Shown here piece after piece: positions 7,581 to 15,658 of a DNA stretch of 64,000 nt. The number at the start of each line of letters is the position of its first letter. The stretch's first letter is position 1. The notes beneath the pieces were generated by a model. The model did no database searches, was not told the DNA's origin, and worked only from the letters and a program-made list of their open reading frames with translations. The DNA comes from Sphingomonas_B tabacisoli (GTDB taxonomy: Bacteria > Pseudomonadota > Alphaproteobacteria > Sphingomonadales > Sphingomonadaceae), in the NCBI RefSeq assembly GCF_042678385.1, contig NZ_JBHUDY010000001.1, positions 1,798,001 to 1,862,000 on the forward strand, read 5' to 3'. A program made the position numbers and the translations under genes.

Positions 7581-10500
7581 TCAGTGGAAATCGCGGGATT
7601 TGGGGAGGATGCGGACGTCGCGTGGGTGCCTGAATTGTTCGGCAGGCGTCGGGCTGATCGAAGACAGTTCCTCGCCAGTGCCCAGCCGGTCGAGCATCTT
7701 CGTGCGGTCCTTCACGCGCCTCGCCATCAGGTGGACGACGCCTTCGCGGCTTTTTTGCACTTCGCCTTCGACCAGCATCAGGCGGGAGCCCATCACTTCG
7801 CGGCGGAAGCGTTCGAACAGCCGCGCCCAGAGCAGCACGTTGGTGATGCCGCTTTCATCCTCCAGCGTGACGAAGATCGCGTTGCCTTTGCCCGGCCGCT
7901 GGCGGACCAGCACGATGCCGGCTGTGGAGACGATCGCGCCGTTCTTCGCGGCCGAGGTTTCGGCGCAGCTCAACACGTCTTCGCATCGAAACGCGTGGCG
8001 CAGGAACGTCATCGGATGGTCCTTCAGCGACAGACGCGTGACCTGATAATCGGTGACGACATGTTCGACGAGCGGCATCGCCGGAAGCGCCACGGCTGGT
8101 TCGGCGCCCAGCTCCCGCGCTCGTGCCGCAGCGAACAGCGGCAGTTCGTCCTGCGGCACGCGCCGCGCTTCCCAGAGCGCCTCCCGCCGGTCCAGCCCGA
8201 TCGAACGGCAGGCATCGGCATCGGCAAGCAACCGCAACGCTGAGGAAGGCAGCTCTGCGCGGCGGGCAAGCTGCTCGACCGTGGCGAAAGACGTTTCGCT
8301 CCGCGCCGTCTCCAGCGCCTCGGCCCATGCCTCACGAAACCCTTCGACTTGTCGGAAGCCCAACCGCAGCGCCAGCATCCCCTCCCCGTCGCGCTCCAGG
8401 CTATTGTCCCAGCGGCTGGCGTTGACGTCGACTGGGCGCACTTCAACGCCATGTTCGCGCGCATCGCGGACGATCTGCGCCGGCGCGTAGAAGCCCATCG
8501 GCTGCGAGTTGAGCAGCGCGCAGGCGAACACGGCCGGGTGGTGGCATTTGATCCAGCTAGAGATGTAAACGAGTCGCGCGAACGACAGCGCATGGCTCTC
8601 GGGAAAACCGTAGCTGCCGAACCCTTCGATCTGCCGATAGCAGCGCTCGGCAAAGTCTCGTTCGTAACCGCGGCCGACCATGCCTTCGACCATTTTGGTC
8701 TTGAAGTTATGCATGCCGCCGACATGACGAAACGTCGCCATCGATCTGCGCAAACGATTAGCATCTGTTGAAGAGAAACCGGCAGCGACGATTGCGAGCT
8801 TCATTGCCTGTTCCTGGAACAACGGCACACCGAAGGTCTTGCCGAGCACGTCATAGAGTTCGTCGGGCGGATGTGGCGGTTTAGGAGAAGGATATTCGGG
8901 CTTCTCGATCCCGTTGCGCCGGCGAAGATACGGGTGGACCATATCCCCTTCGATCGGCCCCGGCCGCACGATCGCCACTTGGATCACCAGATCGTAGAGT
9001 GTGCGAGGCTTGAGCCGCGGCAGCATGTTGATCTGGGCGCGGCTTTCGACCTGGAACACGCCGATGCTGTCGCCCCTGCACAGCATGTCATAGACGGCGG
9101 GGTCTTCCTGCTGGATCGTGTCCAGCTCGTAATCCCCTTCGCCATGCGCGCGCAGCAGTTCGAAGCTTTTCTGGATGCAGGTCAGCATGCCGAGTGCGAG
9201 CACGTCGACTTTCATCAAGCCCAGCGCGTCGATATCGTCCTTGTCCCATTCGATGAAGGTGCGCTCCTCCATCGCGGCATTGTGGATCGGCACCAGCTCG
9301 TCCAGCCGTCCCTCGGTCAGCACGAAGCCGCCGACATGCTGCGACAGGTGGCGCGGGAATTTCAGGATCTGGTCGACCAGGGCTTTCAGGCGGGCGATGT
9401 CGGGATTGTCGATCGTGAACCCGGCCTGGGTGATCCGTTCTTCCTCCATCGTGTCGGCAAAGCTGCCCCAGACGGTGCTGACCAGCCGCGCGGTCACGTC
9501 CTCGGTGAAGCCCAGCACCTTGCCGACCTCGCGCACGGCACTGCGCGGGCGGTAGTGGATCACGGTCGCCGCGATGCCGGCCCGGTGGCGGCCGTAGCGG
9601 CGATAGACATATTGCATCACTTCCTCGCGCCGCTCGTGCTCGAAATCGACGTCGATGTCGGGCGGCTCGCCGCGCTCTTCCGAGACGAAGCGGGAAAAGA
9701 GCAGGTCGTATTTCATCGGATCGACCGAGGTGATGCCGAGCAGGAAGCACACCGCAGAGTTCGCCGCCGATCCCCTGCCCTGGCACAGGATCGGCGGGTC
9801 CTGCGCGCGAGCAAAGGCGACGAGATCGTGGACGGTCAGGAAATAATAGGCGTATTTCTGCGCGCGGATCAGGCCGAACTCCTCGTCCAGCAGCTTCACC
9901 AGCTTTGGCGGCAGCCCGTCGGGATGGCGCTTGTGCGCGGCTTCCAGCACCAGATGCTCGAGCCATTCCTGCGGCTCCCAGCCCTTGGGGACCGGCTCGT
10001 GAGGGTATTCGTATTTCAGATCGTCGAGGGTGAACTCGATCCGCGACAGAAAGGCTTGGGTCTCCGCCACCGCCTCCGGGCAGTCCCGGAACAGCCGCGT
10101 CATTTCCACCGGCGCTTTCAGGTGGCGCTCGGCATTGGCTTCAAGACGTCGGCCGGCTTCCTCGATCCGTGTCTTTTCCAGGATGCAGGTTAGCACATCG
10201 TGCAGCGGGCGCTGGTCGGGCGTGGCGTAGAGCGCGTCGTTGGTGGCGAGCAACGGTAGGCGTGTTTGCGCGGTGAGCCGCATCAGCGCAGCAAGGCGAC
10301 GCCGGTCTCTGCCCTGACGCGGCATCGTCGCGCCGATCCACACCGACTTTGGACATGCCGTTTTCAATCGCCCGAGAACTGCCGCATCTTCCGGCGACGC
10401 CATGACGATCAGCAGCAGATCGCAGCAATGGTCGAGCAGATCCTCGAGCCGGAGGATGCACTCCCCTTTCTTCCCCCGCAGATTGCCGAGCGTCAGCAAC

Positions 10501-10811
10501 CGCGTGAGCTGCCCCCAGCCCAGTCGTGTCGAAGGATAGGCGACGATGTCCGGCGTGCCGTCGCTGAACACCAGCCGCGCGCCGACGACGAGACGGAATG
10601 TGATCTCGCCAAGCCCTTTTTCGCGCGCTTCCTCCTTCGCATCCCGGAGCGCGACATAGGCCCGAACCACGCCGGCCACGGTGTTGCGGTCGGCAATGCC
10701 GATGGCGGGCATGCCGAGCGCCATCGCCTGCCCCACCATCTCATTCGGATGCGAAGCGCCGCGCAGGAACGAGTAATTGGTTGCGGCGACCAGTTCGGCG
10801 AAACCAGTCAT
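7581..10811 (-). CDS. dnaE2: error-prone DNA polymerase DnaE2 (ImuC)
   Basis: 1,076 aa C-family polymerase that performs translesion synthesis and damage-induced mutagenesis together with ImuA and ImuB. An N-terminal PHP-like domain (SFLRGASHPNEMVGQA) lacks the usual HxH start, as is normal for DnaE2. The polymerase active-site motif PPDIDVDFEHERR supplies the catalytic aspartates. An OB-fold region lies near the C-terminus (GIVLVRQRPGKGNAIFVTLEDE), and the chain ends in PKSRDFH, a usual DnaE2 terminus. The start overlaps the imuB stop by 4 nt. As the last gene of an SOS operon it points directly at the CRISPR array. Confidence 0.95.
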   Translation of the reverse strand: MTGFAELVAATNYSFLRGASHPNEMVGQAMALGMPAIGIADRNTVAGVVRAYVALRDAKEEAREKGLGEITFRLVVGARLVFSDGTPDIVAYPSTRLGWGQLTRLLTLGNLRGKKGECILRLEDLLDHCCDLLLIVMASPEDAAVLGRLKTACPKSVWIGATMPRQGRDRRRLAALMRLTAQTRLPLLATNDALYATPDQRPLHDVLTCILEKTRIEEAGRRLEANAERHLKAPVEMTRLFRDCPEAVAETQAFLSRIEFTLDDLKYEYPHEPVPKGWEPQEWLEHLVLEAAHKRHPDGLPPKLVKLLDEEFGLIRAQKYAYYFLTVHDLVAFARAQDPPILCQGRGSAANSAVCFLLGITSVDPMKYDLLFSRFVSEERGEPPDIDVDFEHERREEVMQYVYRRYGRHRAGIAATVIHYRPRSAVREVGKVLGFTEDVTARLVSTVWGSFADTMEEERITQAGFTIDNPDIARLKALVDQILKFPRHLSQHVGGFVLTEGRLDELVPIHNAAMEERTFIEWDKDDIDALGLMKVDVLALGMLTCIQKSFELLRAHGEGDYELDTIQQEDPAVYDMLCRGDSIGVFQVESRAQINMLPRLKPRTLYDLVIQVAIVRPGPIEGDMVHPYLRRRNGIEKPEYPSPKPPHPPDELYDVLGKTFGVPLFQEQAMKLAIVAAGFSSTDANRLRRSMATFRHVGGMHNFKTKMVEGMVGRGYERDFAERCYRQIEGFGSYGFPESHALSFARLVYISSWIKCHHPAVFACALLNSQPMGFYAPAQIVRDAREHGVEVRPVDVNASRWDNSLERDGEGMLALRLGFRQVEGFREAWAEALETARSETSFATVEQLARRAELPSSALRLLADADACRSIGLDRREALWEARRVPQDELPLFAAARARELGAEPAVALPAMPLVEHVVTDYQVTRLSLKDHPMTFLRHAFRCEDVLSCAETSAAKNGAIVSTAGIVLVRQRPGKGNAIFVTLEDESGITNVLLWARLFERFRREVMGSRLMLVEGEVQKSREGVVHLMARRVKDRTKMLDRLGTGEELSSISPTPAEQFRHPRDVRILPKSRDFH

Positions 10812-12352
10812 GCGAACAGTCCGTGCATGTACCAGTCCGGATGCTTGCGCTCGCTGCCGTAGAGGCCGTGACGGAACAGCCAGAAGCGTCGCCCGCGCGC
10901 ATCTTCCACCCGGTAGTAATCGCGGGTGAGGCCCGGTCCCTTAGTGCGTCTCCACCATTCGGCGGCAATGCGCTCCGGCCCTTCGTAGCGCCGAACCTCG
11001 TGCATCTGCCGGCGCCAGCGAAAGCGGTGCGGCGGCCCGTCGGGCACTTCGGCCATCACCTCGATCGGCTGCGGCGGATCGAACAGGCAAAGGGGCCGAA
11101 GCGGCGGCTCGCCCGAGGCAGGCTGCGGCCAGGCCACCGGCGCGGCCGCTTCGATGGCCGGCAAGGCGAGCATTTGCTGCTCGGGAATATACGTGTCGCG
11201 CGGCACGAAGCGACGGATGCGGCCGCGGCCCAGGCGAACGCTCAACCGATCGACCAGGGCGGCGAACGCTTCTTCGTCGGCGGCACGGTCGTGCAACCCC
11301 AATTGCAGCGGCGCCAGCGGGTCGGCGACGGGCACCGCAAGGCGGATCATGTCGAAGCCGAAGCCGGGGTCGAGCGGATCGGCGGCCTGCTCGATCTGCT
11401 CACGGAACAACCGAATGATCAGGGCGGGGTCGCGGGTCGGCTGGCCCGTTTCAATCGCAACGTCGCGCGTGGCGCCGTCACTGCGGTAGAAGCGCACGGC
11501 GAAGCGCCGTCCGCCCGCGTGCCGGTCTCGCAAAGCCTCGGCGGCTTGTTTCGCCAGCTCGGCCACGGCGTCCAGCGCATGCTCGGTCCGGGCGATCGGT
11601 TCGCTGAAGCGCCGGGCGAAGAACAGGTGGGGCGGCGTGCGCAAAGGTGTGAGGCGGCTGTCGGCGCGGCCCAGCAGCCGGTCCAGAGCGTCGGTCGTCT
11701 CTGAGCCGAAGCGCGCCGTCAGTGGTGCTGTGGGACGGCCTGAGAGATCGCCGATCGTGCGCAGCCCTGCCCGGCGCAGCGCGGTCAGCACGTCCTCGCC
11801 TTGTTCGAGCGCCTCGACCGGCAAATCAGGCAATGTAGTGCCTTCGGCACCGAACCGCGCCAACGCGAACGCCGCTTCGGGCGAGTCCGCTATCGCGGAT
11901 CGGATCAGGCTCACATGCGCGCGCAAACGATGGCGCGCGTCTGCGACTAGGCCCGCATCATCACCGAACAGATGCGCGCAGCCGGTGATGTCGAGGATCA
12001 AACCATCGGTCGGCTTCAGGGCCACCAGAGGCGTGAAACGGTCGCAAAGCGCCGCCATTCGTTCGAGCCAGAGCTGGTCCGCGCGCCCGTCATAATCCTC
12101 GACCGCCAGGTCGGGCACGCGGGCGCGGGCATCCGCTAGCGTCATGCCCAGCGCGAGCCCTTGCGCGACAGCCTCTGCATCAACGGCGAACAGCCGCAGC
12201 GCGCCGCGGACCTTCTCGATCAGCGCGAGCGGCCGGTCAGCCGGCGCGGCGCAACCCGGGGCGCGCCTGATCCGATCCGTAGGAAGGAAGGGGAACCACA
12301 GGGCCGCGAAGCGGCGCGCTGGTGGCTGGTTCCACGAAATTGGCTTGGTCAC
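10808..12352 (-). CDS. imuB: ImuB, Y-family polymerase-like protein
   Basis: 514 aa from GTG 12352. This start was chosen for a GGAG Shine-Dalgarno about 7 nt upstream and for a short lead to the conserved opening FAALWFPFLPTDRIRR. A longer open frame reaches 12517 but runs inside imuA. ImuB is a Y-family fold without polymerase activity: the catalytic acidic residues of the first motif are replaced here by ALWFPFLP, as expected. LILDITGCAHLFGDD marks the palm. It is known to link ImuA and DnaE2 to the beta clamp. The start lies 116 nt inside imuA and the stop overlaps dnaE2 by 4 nt, so translation is coupled. Confidence 0.9.
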   Translation of the reverse strand: MTKPISWNQPPARRFAALWFPFLPTDRIRRAPGCAAPADRPLALIEKVRGALRLFAVDAEAVAQGLALGMTLADARARVPDLAVEDYDGRADQLWLERMAALCDRFTPLVALKPTDGLILDITGCAHLFGDDAGLVADARHRLRAHVSLIRSAIADSPEAAFALARFGAEGTTLPDLPVEALEQGEDVLTALRRAGLRTIGDLSGRPTAPLTARFGSETTDALDRLLGRADSRLTPLRTPPHLFFARRFSEPIARTEHALDAVAELAKQAAEALRDRHAGGRRFAVRFYRSDGATRDVAIETGQPTRDPALIIRLFREQIEQAADPLDPGFGFDMIRLAVPVADPLAPLQLGLHDRAADEEAFAALVDRLSVRLGRGRIRRFVPRDTYIPEQQMLALPAIEAAAPVAWPQPASGEPPLRPLCLFDPPQPIEVMAEVPDGPPHRFRWRRQMHEVRRYEGPERIAAEWWRRTKGPGLTRDYYRVEDARGRRFWLFRHGLYGSERKHPDWYMHGLFA

Positions 12353-13034
12353 GATCCCACTCCACGCGCCAACTGCCGCCGGCAGGGCGGCCGCGCTGGC
12401 GCAGCAATTCCAAATTAAGCGTCGGGCGGCCCGGCGCATTCGCATCCAGCGGCACGGCTTCGGCCGACTGGACGCTCCAGCGGGTCTGGGCGGCGCTGGG
12501 CACAGGCTCGGCATCAACCCGCAGCATCAGCACCGTGCTGCCCGACCCCTCGGCCGCAAGCGTCAGGCGCCGCGTCTCGGTCAGGCCCAGCTCAGGGCAA
12601 CGCCGCCACAGCTCCACAATGGCGATGCCGACTTCGCGGCACCTCGCGATATCGTTGGCCGCGCGCAGCACAGCGTTCGCATCCGGCAACACCGCGACCA
12701 GCAAGCGAGTTGGGTCGAAGCCGATGTCCAGCAACCCCGGCGCGTACAGGCCGCCGCCTTCGGCATGCGCTCGTTCGGTGCGAAGCCACACGACTGGCCC
12801 GCCGAAACGCACCGCCAGCATCGCAGCAAACCCCGCCGCGCTGGCCTCTTCCTCCTTTTCCAGCGCGAACAGCTCGTGCAGCTTGCCGCGCGCCAGTCCT
12901 CCGCCCAGACTGCGGTCGATCGCCTCGACACCAAGGCTGACGCAGCCTTCCTTCTCCTGCGGACGCGCGTGCTGAATGCCGGCAATATGCCGCCGAAGCT
13001 CTTGCAGCTCGCAGGGCGACTCACTTGTGTTCAC
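12237..13034 (-). CDS. imuA: ImuA, RecA-like mutasome protein
   Basis: 265 aa, GTG start at 13034. A RecA-superfamily ATPase-like protein without a proper Walker A motif (GGGLARGKLHELFALE in the P-loop position). It is the first gene of the LexA-controlled imuA-imuB-dnaE2 operon. The central part (AGFAAMLAVRFGGPVVWLRTE) is typical of the family. A GTTC-N7-GTTC box overlaps the start codon. The transcript must therefore begin very close to the start, or translation begins at a downstream codon. Function follows from family knowledge of Caulobacter and mycobacterial ImuA. Confidence 0.88.
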   Translation of the reverse strand: MNTSESPCELQELRRHIAGIQHARPQEKEGCVSLGVEAIDRSLGGGLARGKLHELFALEKEEEASAAGFAAMLAVRFGGPVVWLRTERAHAEGGGLYAPGLLDIGFDPTRLLVAVLPDANAVLRAANDIARCREVGIAIVELWRRCPELGLTETRRLTLAAEGSGSTVLMLRVDAEPVPSAAQTRWSVQSAEAVPLDANAPGRPTLNLELLRQRGRPAGGSWRVEWDRDQANFVEPATSAPLRGPVVPLPSYGSDQARPGLRRAG

Positions 13035-13043
13035 TTTTTGTTC
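13029..13043. promoter_or_regulatory. LexA box (SOS operator) of imuA-imuB-dnaE2
   Basis: GTTC-ACTTTTT-GTTC on the plus strand is an exact match to the alphaproteobacterial LexA operator GTTC-N7-GTTC. It sits over the imuA start codon, where bound LexA would block transcription until DNA damage. That imuABC is SOS-controlled in this class is established; the site itself is read from sequence. Confidence 0.85.
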
Positions 13044-13124
13044 TAATGATCCGATGCCTCCCGGGAGTCAATGCGGGGAACGCCCAGGTCTCCACGGAGG
13101 TTGACCGCACGAAGGAGCAAAGCC

Positions 13125-13286
13125 GTGGATCCCGACACCAGTGCCGCCGGCGCCAAGCAGCCCGGCCAGCAGAACAAGCAGAACGAGGCGGATGCCTCGG
13201 AGGCCGACAAGAAGACCATCGCCAACATCCGCAAGCACGAGTCGGACGAGGAAAAGGACAACCCCGAGTTCCGCCCGAGCAGCTAA
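13125..13286 (+). CDS. small hydrophilic protein of unknown function
   Basis: 53 aa from GTG 13125, supported by AAGGAG at 13112-13117, 7 nt upstream. The longer open frame from 13071 has an Arg-rich start and no ribosome-binding site. The protein is very polar (QPGQQNKQNEADASEADKKTIANIRKHESDEEKDNPEFRPSS) and probably disordered. It has no signal peptide or membrane segment. It lies divergent to imuA and shares the region that holds the LexA box, whose half-sites are about 80 nt upstream of its start. Confidence 0.55.
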   Translation: MDPDTSAAGAKQPGQQNKQNEADASEADKKTIANIRKHESDEEKDNPEFRPSS

Positions 13287-13342
13287 CGCCGCCTTTTCCG
13301 GCCGGTGTTGGCTTGGGCCGCGGCCCCGGCTAGACGCCAAGG

Positions 13343-14548
13343 ATGGCGTTGAACGGAGCCGAAACAAAGGCATGTGAGGCGGCGGCTTCGGCGCCGATGC
13401 TGGATCAGGTCCAGACCTGGGCAGCGGTCAACAGCGGCTCGCGCAACCTTGCCGGGCTGAGGACGATGGCAGGACTGCTCGCCGACGCTTTCTCGGCGCT
13501 GCCTGGAGCGCTGGAGCTTGTTCCTCCCGATCCGGTCAATGTCGTCGATGCCGACGGCTCAGTCCGCGCGATCGAGCATGGCGACCATCTGCTGCTGACC
13601 GTCCGCCCCGAAGCGCCGGTCCAGCTTCTCTTCACCGGCCATTACGACACGGTTTTCGGCGCCGATCACTCGTTCCAGACGCTGCGCTGGCTCGAAGACA
13701 GCCGGCTCAATGGTCCCGGCACCGCAGACATGAAAGGCGGCCTCGCGCTGATGCTCGCCGCTCTGAAAGCGGTCGAGACCACACCCGCCGCCGCGCAGCT
13801 CGGCTATCAAGTGCTGATCGACAGCGACGAGGAAGTCGGCTCCCCCTCCTCCGCCGCGCTGATCGCCCGCTCCGCGCGCGGAAAAGCCGCCGCCTTCACC
13901 TACGAGCCCGCCCTTCCCGACGGCACGCTCGCCGGCGCCCGAGCTGGGAGCGGCAATTTCTCGCTCGTCGTCTCCGGCCGCTCGGCGCACGCCGGCCGCA
14001 ATCCGGAGGATGGCCGCAACGCCGTTCTCGCCGCAGCCGACCTAGCGCTCAGGCTCGAAAAGGCGATCGGTCCCCGCCTCTCGATCAATCCGGCGAAGAT
14101 CGATGGCGGCGGCCCGAACAATGTCGTGCCCGATCGCGCGATCCTGCGCATCAATTTCCGCCCCGCCACGCCCGAGGACGAAGCCCGCGCCCGCGCCCAT
14201 CTCGACAGCGCCGTCGCGATGGTCGCCGCCGAGCGCGAAGTTAATATCCATGTTCATGGCGGTTTCGGCCGCCCGCCCAAGCCGCTGGACCCCGCCGCCG
14301 AGCGCCTGTTCGGTCTCGTCCGCGATTGCGGCGCCGATCTTGGCCTGGACGTCGCATGGAAAGCGACCGGCGGCGTCTGCGACGGCAATAACATCGCCGC
14401 CCAGGGCGTGCCCGTGGTCGATACGATGGGCGCGCGCGGCGGCGCCATTCACAGTGCGGAGGAATTTCTGATCCCTGAATCCCTGCCCGAGCGGGCAAAG
14501 CTCTCCACGCTCGCGATCCTCAGACTGGCGGAGCGCGGCCGCCCATGA
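13343..14548 (+). CDS. M20 family metallopeptidase/hydrolase in ast operon
   Basis: 401 aa. A zinc-dependent amidohydrolase of the carboxypeptidase G2/ArgE type. Metal and catalytic residues are visible: H100 (FTGHYDTVF), D129 (GTADMKGG), E163/E164 (DSDEEVGS) and a C-terminal His near 370 (GGAIHSAEEF). The dimerisation domain lies in between. It overlaps astA by 4 nt (ATGA), so it belongs to the arginine succinyltransferase operon. The classical last enzyme, AstE, is an M14 protein and is not in this window. This M20 enzyme could remove the succinyl group from succinylglutamate; that is inference. An alternative start is ATG 13397. Confidence 0.88.
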   Translation: MALNGAETKACEAAASAPMLDQVQTWAAVNSGSRNLAGLRTMAGLLADAFSALPGALELVPPDPVNVVDADGSVRAIEHGDHLLLTVRPEAPVQLLFTGHYDTVFGADHSFQTLRWLEDSRLNGPGTADMKGGLALMLAALKAVETTPAAAQLGYQVLIDSDEEVGSPSSAALIARSARGKAAAFTYEPALPDGTLAGARAGSGNFSLVVSGRSAHAGRNPEDGRNAVLAAADLALRLEKAIGPRLSINPAKIDGGGPNNVVPDRAILRINFRPATPEDEARARAHLDSAVAMVAAEREVNIHVHGGFGRPPKPLDPAAERLFGLVRDCGADLGLDVAWKATGGVCDGNNIAAQGVPVVDTMGARGGAIHSAEEFLIPESLPERAKLSTLAILRLAERGRP

Positions 14549-15564
14549 GCTGTTTCCTGCGCCCGGCCACGCTCGACGATCTCGGTCCGCTCTACGAGCT
14601 CGCCAAGCTCACCGGCGGCGGCTTCACCAACCTGCCGCCCGACCGCAAGTCGCTCCGCGCCAAGCTCGAACGCTCCGCCGCGGCGCTTGCACGCGAGACG
14701 GACAAGCATGTCGACGACCTGTTCGTGATGGTGCTCGAAAACAGCGAGACCGGCCAGGTCCGCGGCACCTGCCAGATCTTCACGATGGTCGGCCAGCACT
14801 GGCCCTTCTATTCCTACCGGATCGGCACGCTCACCCAATTCTCGAAAGAGCTGAACCGCACTTTCCGCGCCGACATGCTGACGCTTTCCACCGACCTCGA
14901 GGGCGCAAGCGAAGTCGGCGGCCTCTTCCTCCATCCGCGCGAACGCGCCGGCGGCCTCGGCATGCTGCTCGCCCGCAGCCGTTATCTGTTCATGAAGGCG
15001 CATCGCGGCCGTTTTTCGAGCCGCACGCTCGCTGAGCTCCGCGGCGTCATCGACGAAGCCGGGGGCTCCCCTTTCTGGGACGGGCTGGCGGGCCGTTTCT
15101 TCGGCATGAGCTTTCAGGAGGCCGACGAGTTCAATGCCGTCAAGGGCAACCAGTTCATTGCCGACCTGATGCCCAAGCACCCGATCTATATCGACATGCT
15201 GCCCGAAAGCGCCCGGCACGTAATCGCGATGCCGCATCCGAGCGGCCGCGCCGCGATGCGGATGCTGGAGCATGAAGGCTTCAGCCACGACAAGTACATC
15301 GACATCTTCGACGGCGGGCCGACGATGGTCGCGCATACCGATCAGATCCGTTCGATTCGCGAAGCCGTCGAGTCCCGCGTGGCCCGCATCGGCGAGGTGA
15401 CTGGAGAACGCCGCCTCGCCACCGCCGGCCGCCTCGCCGCCTGGCGTGCCGCCTATGCGCAGATCGAGACGCTGGCGAATGGCGAAATCGCCATCGACTC
15501 CGCTGGCGCAAAGCTGCTCGGCATCGCCGAAGGCGACACCGTCATGCATGTGGAGCGCGCGTGA
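14545..15564 (+). CDS. astA: arginine N-succinyltransferase
   Basis: 339 aa. Transfers succinyl from succinyl-CoA to the alpha-amino group of arginine, the first step of the AST catabolic pathway. The GNAT-like fold opens with CFLRPATLDDLGPLYELAK. Conserved AstA blocks are GGGFTNLPPDRKSL, SYRIGTLTQFSKELNRTF, LSTDLEGASEVGGLFLHPRER and HPIYIDMLPESARHVI. Length matches the family. It overlaps the M20 gene and is separated from astB by 94 nt containing an inverted repeat. Confidence 0.95.
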   Translation: MSCFLRPATLDDLGPLYELAKLTGGGFTNLPPDRKSLRAKLERSAAALARETDKHVDDLFVMVLENSETGQVRGTCQIFTMVGQHWPFYSYRIGTLTQFSKELNRTFRADMLTLSTDLEGASEVGGLFLHPRERAGGLGMLLARSRYLFMKAHRGRFSSRTLAELRGVIDEAGGSPFWDGLAGRFFGMSFQEADEFNAVKGNQFIADLMPKHPIYIDMLPESARHVIAMPHPSGRAAMRMLEHEGFSHDKYIDIFDGGPTMVAHTDQIRSIREAVESRVARIGEVTGERRLATAGRLAAWRAAYAQIETLANGEIAIDSAGAKLLGIAEGDTVMHVERA

Positions 15565-15586
15565 GCCGCCCTCTGCACCGTCCATC

Positions 15587-15638
15587 CCGAGCGAAGTCGA
15601 GGGACGGCATAAGCAGTGCGTGCCTCGACTTCGCTCGG
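15587..15638. repeat. 16-nt inverted repeat between astA and astB
   Basis: CCGAGCGAAGTCGAGG at 15587-15602 and its exact complement at 15623-15638, with a 20-nt loop. Imperfect pairing extends at the outer flanks. Sequences of this type recur in sphingomonad intergenic regions. It may fold in the astAB mRNA and set relative expression or stability. Confidence 0.65.
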
Positions 15639-15658
15639 CATGGACGATTAGGTGTAGC

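Noticed and set aside
7575..7597. A degenerate CRISPR repeat (GAGCTCAGTGGAAATCGCGGG) outside the array
   Set aside because: It is the end of dnaE2, encoding the conserved terminus KSRDFH. Similarity to the repeat is partial and interrupted, so coincidence is more likely.
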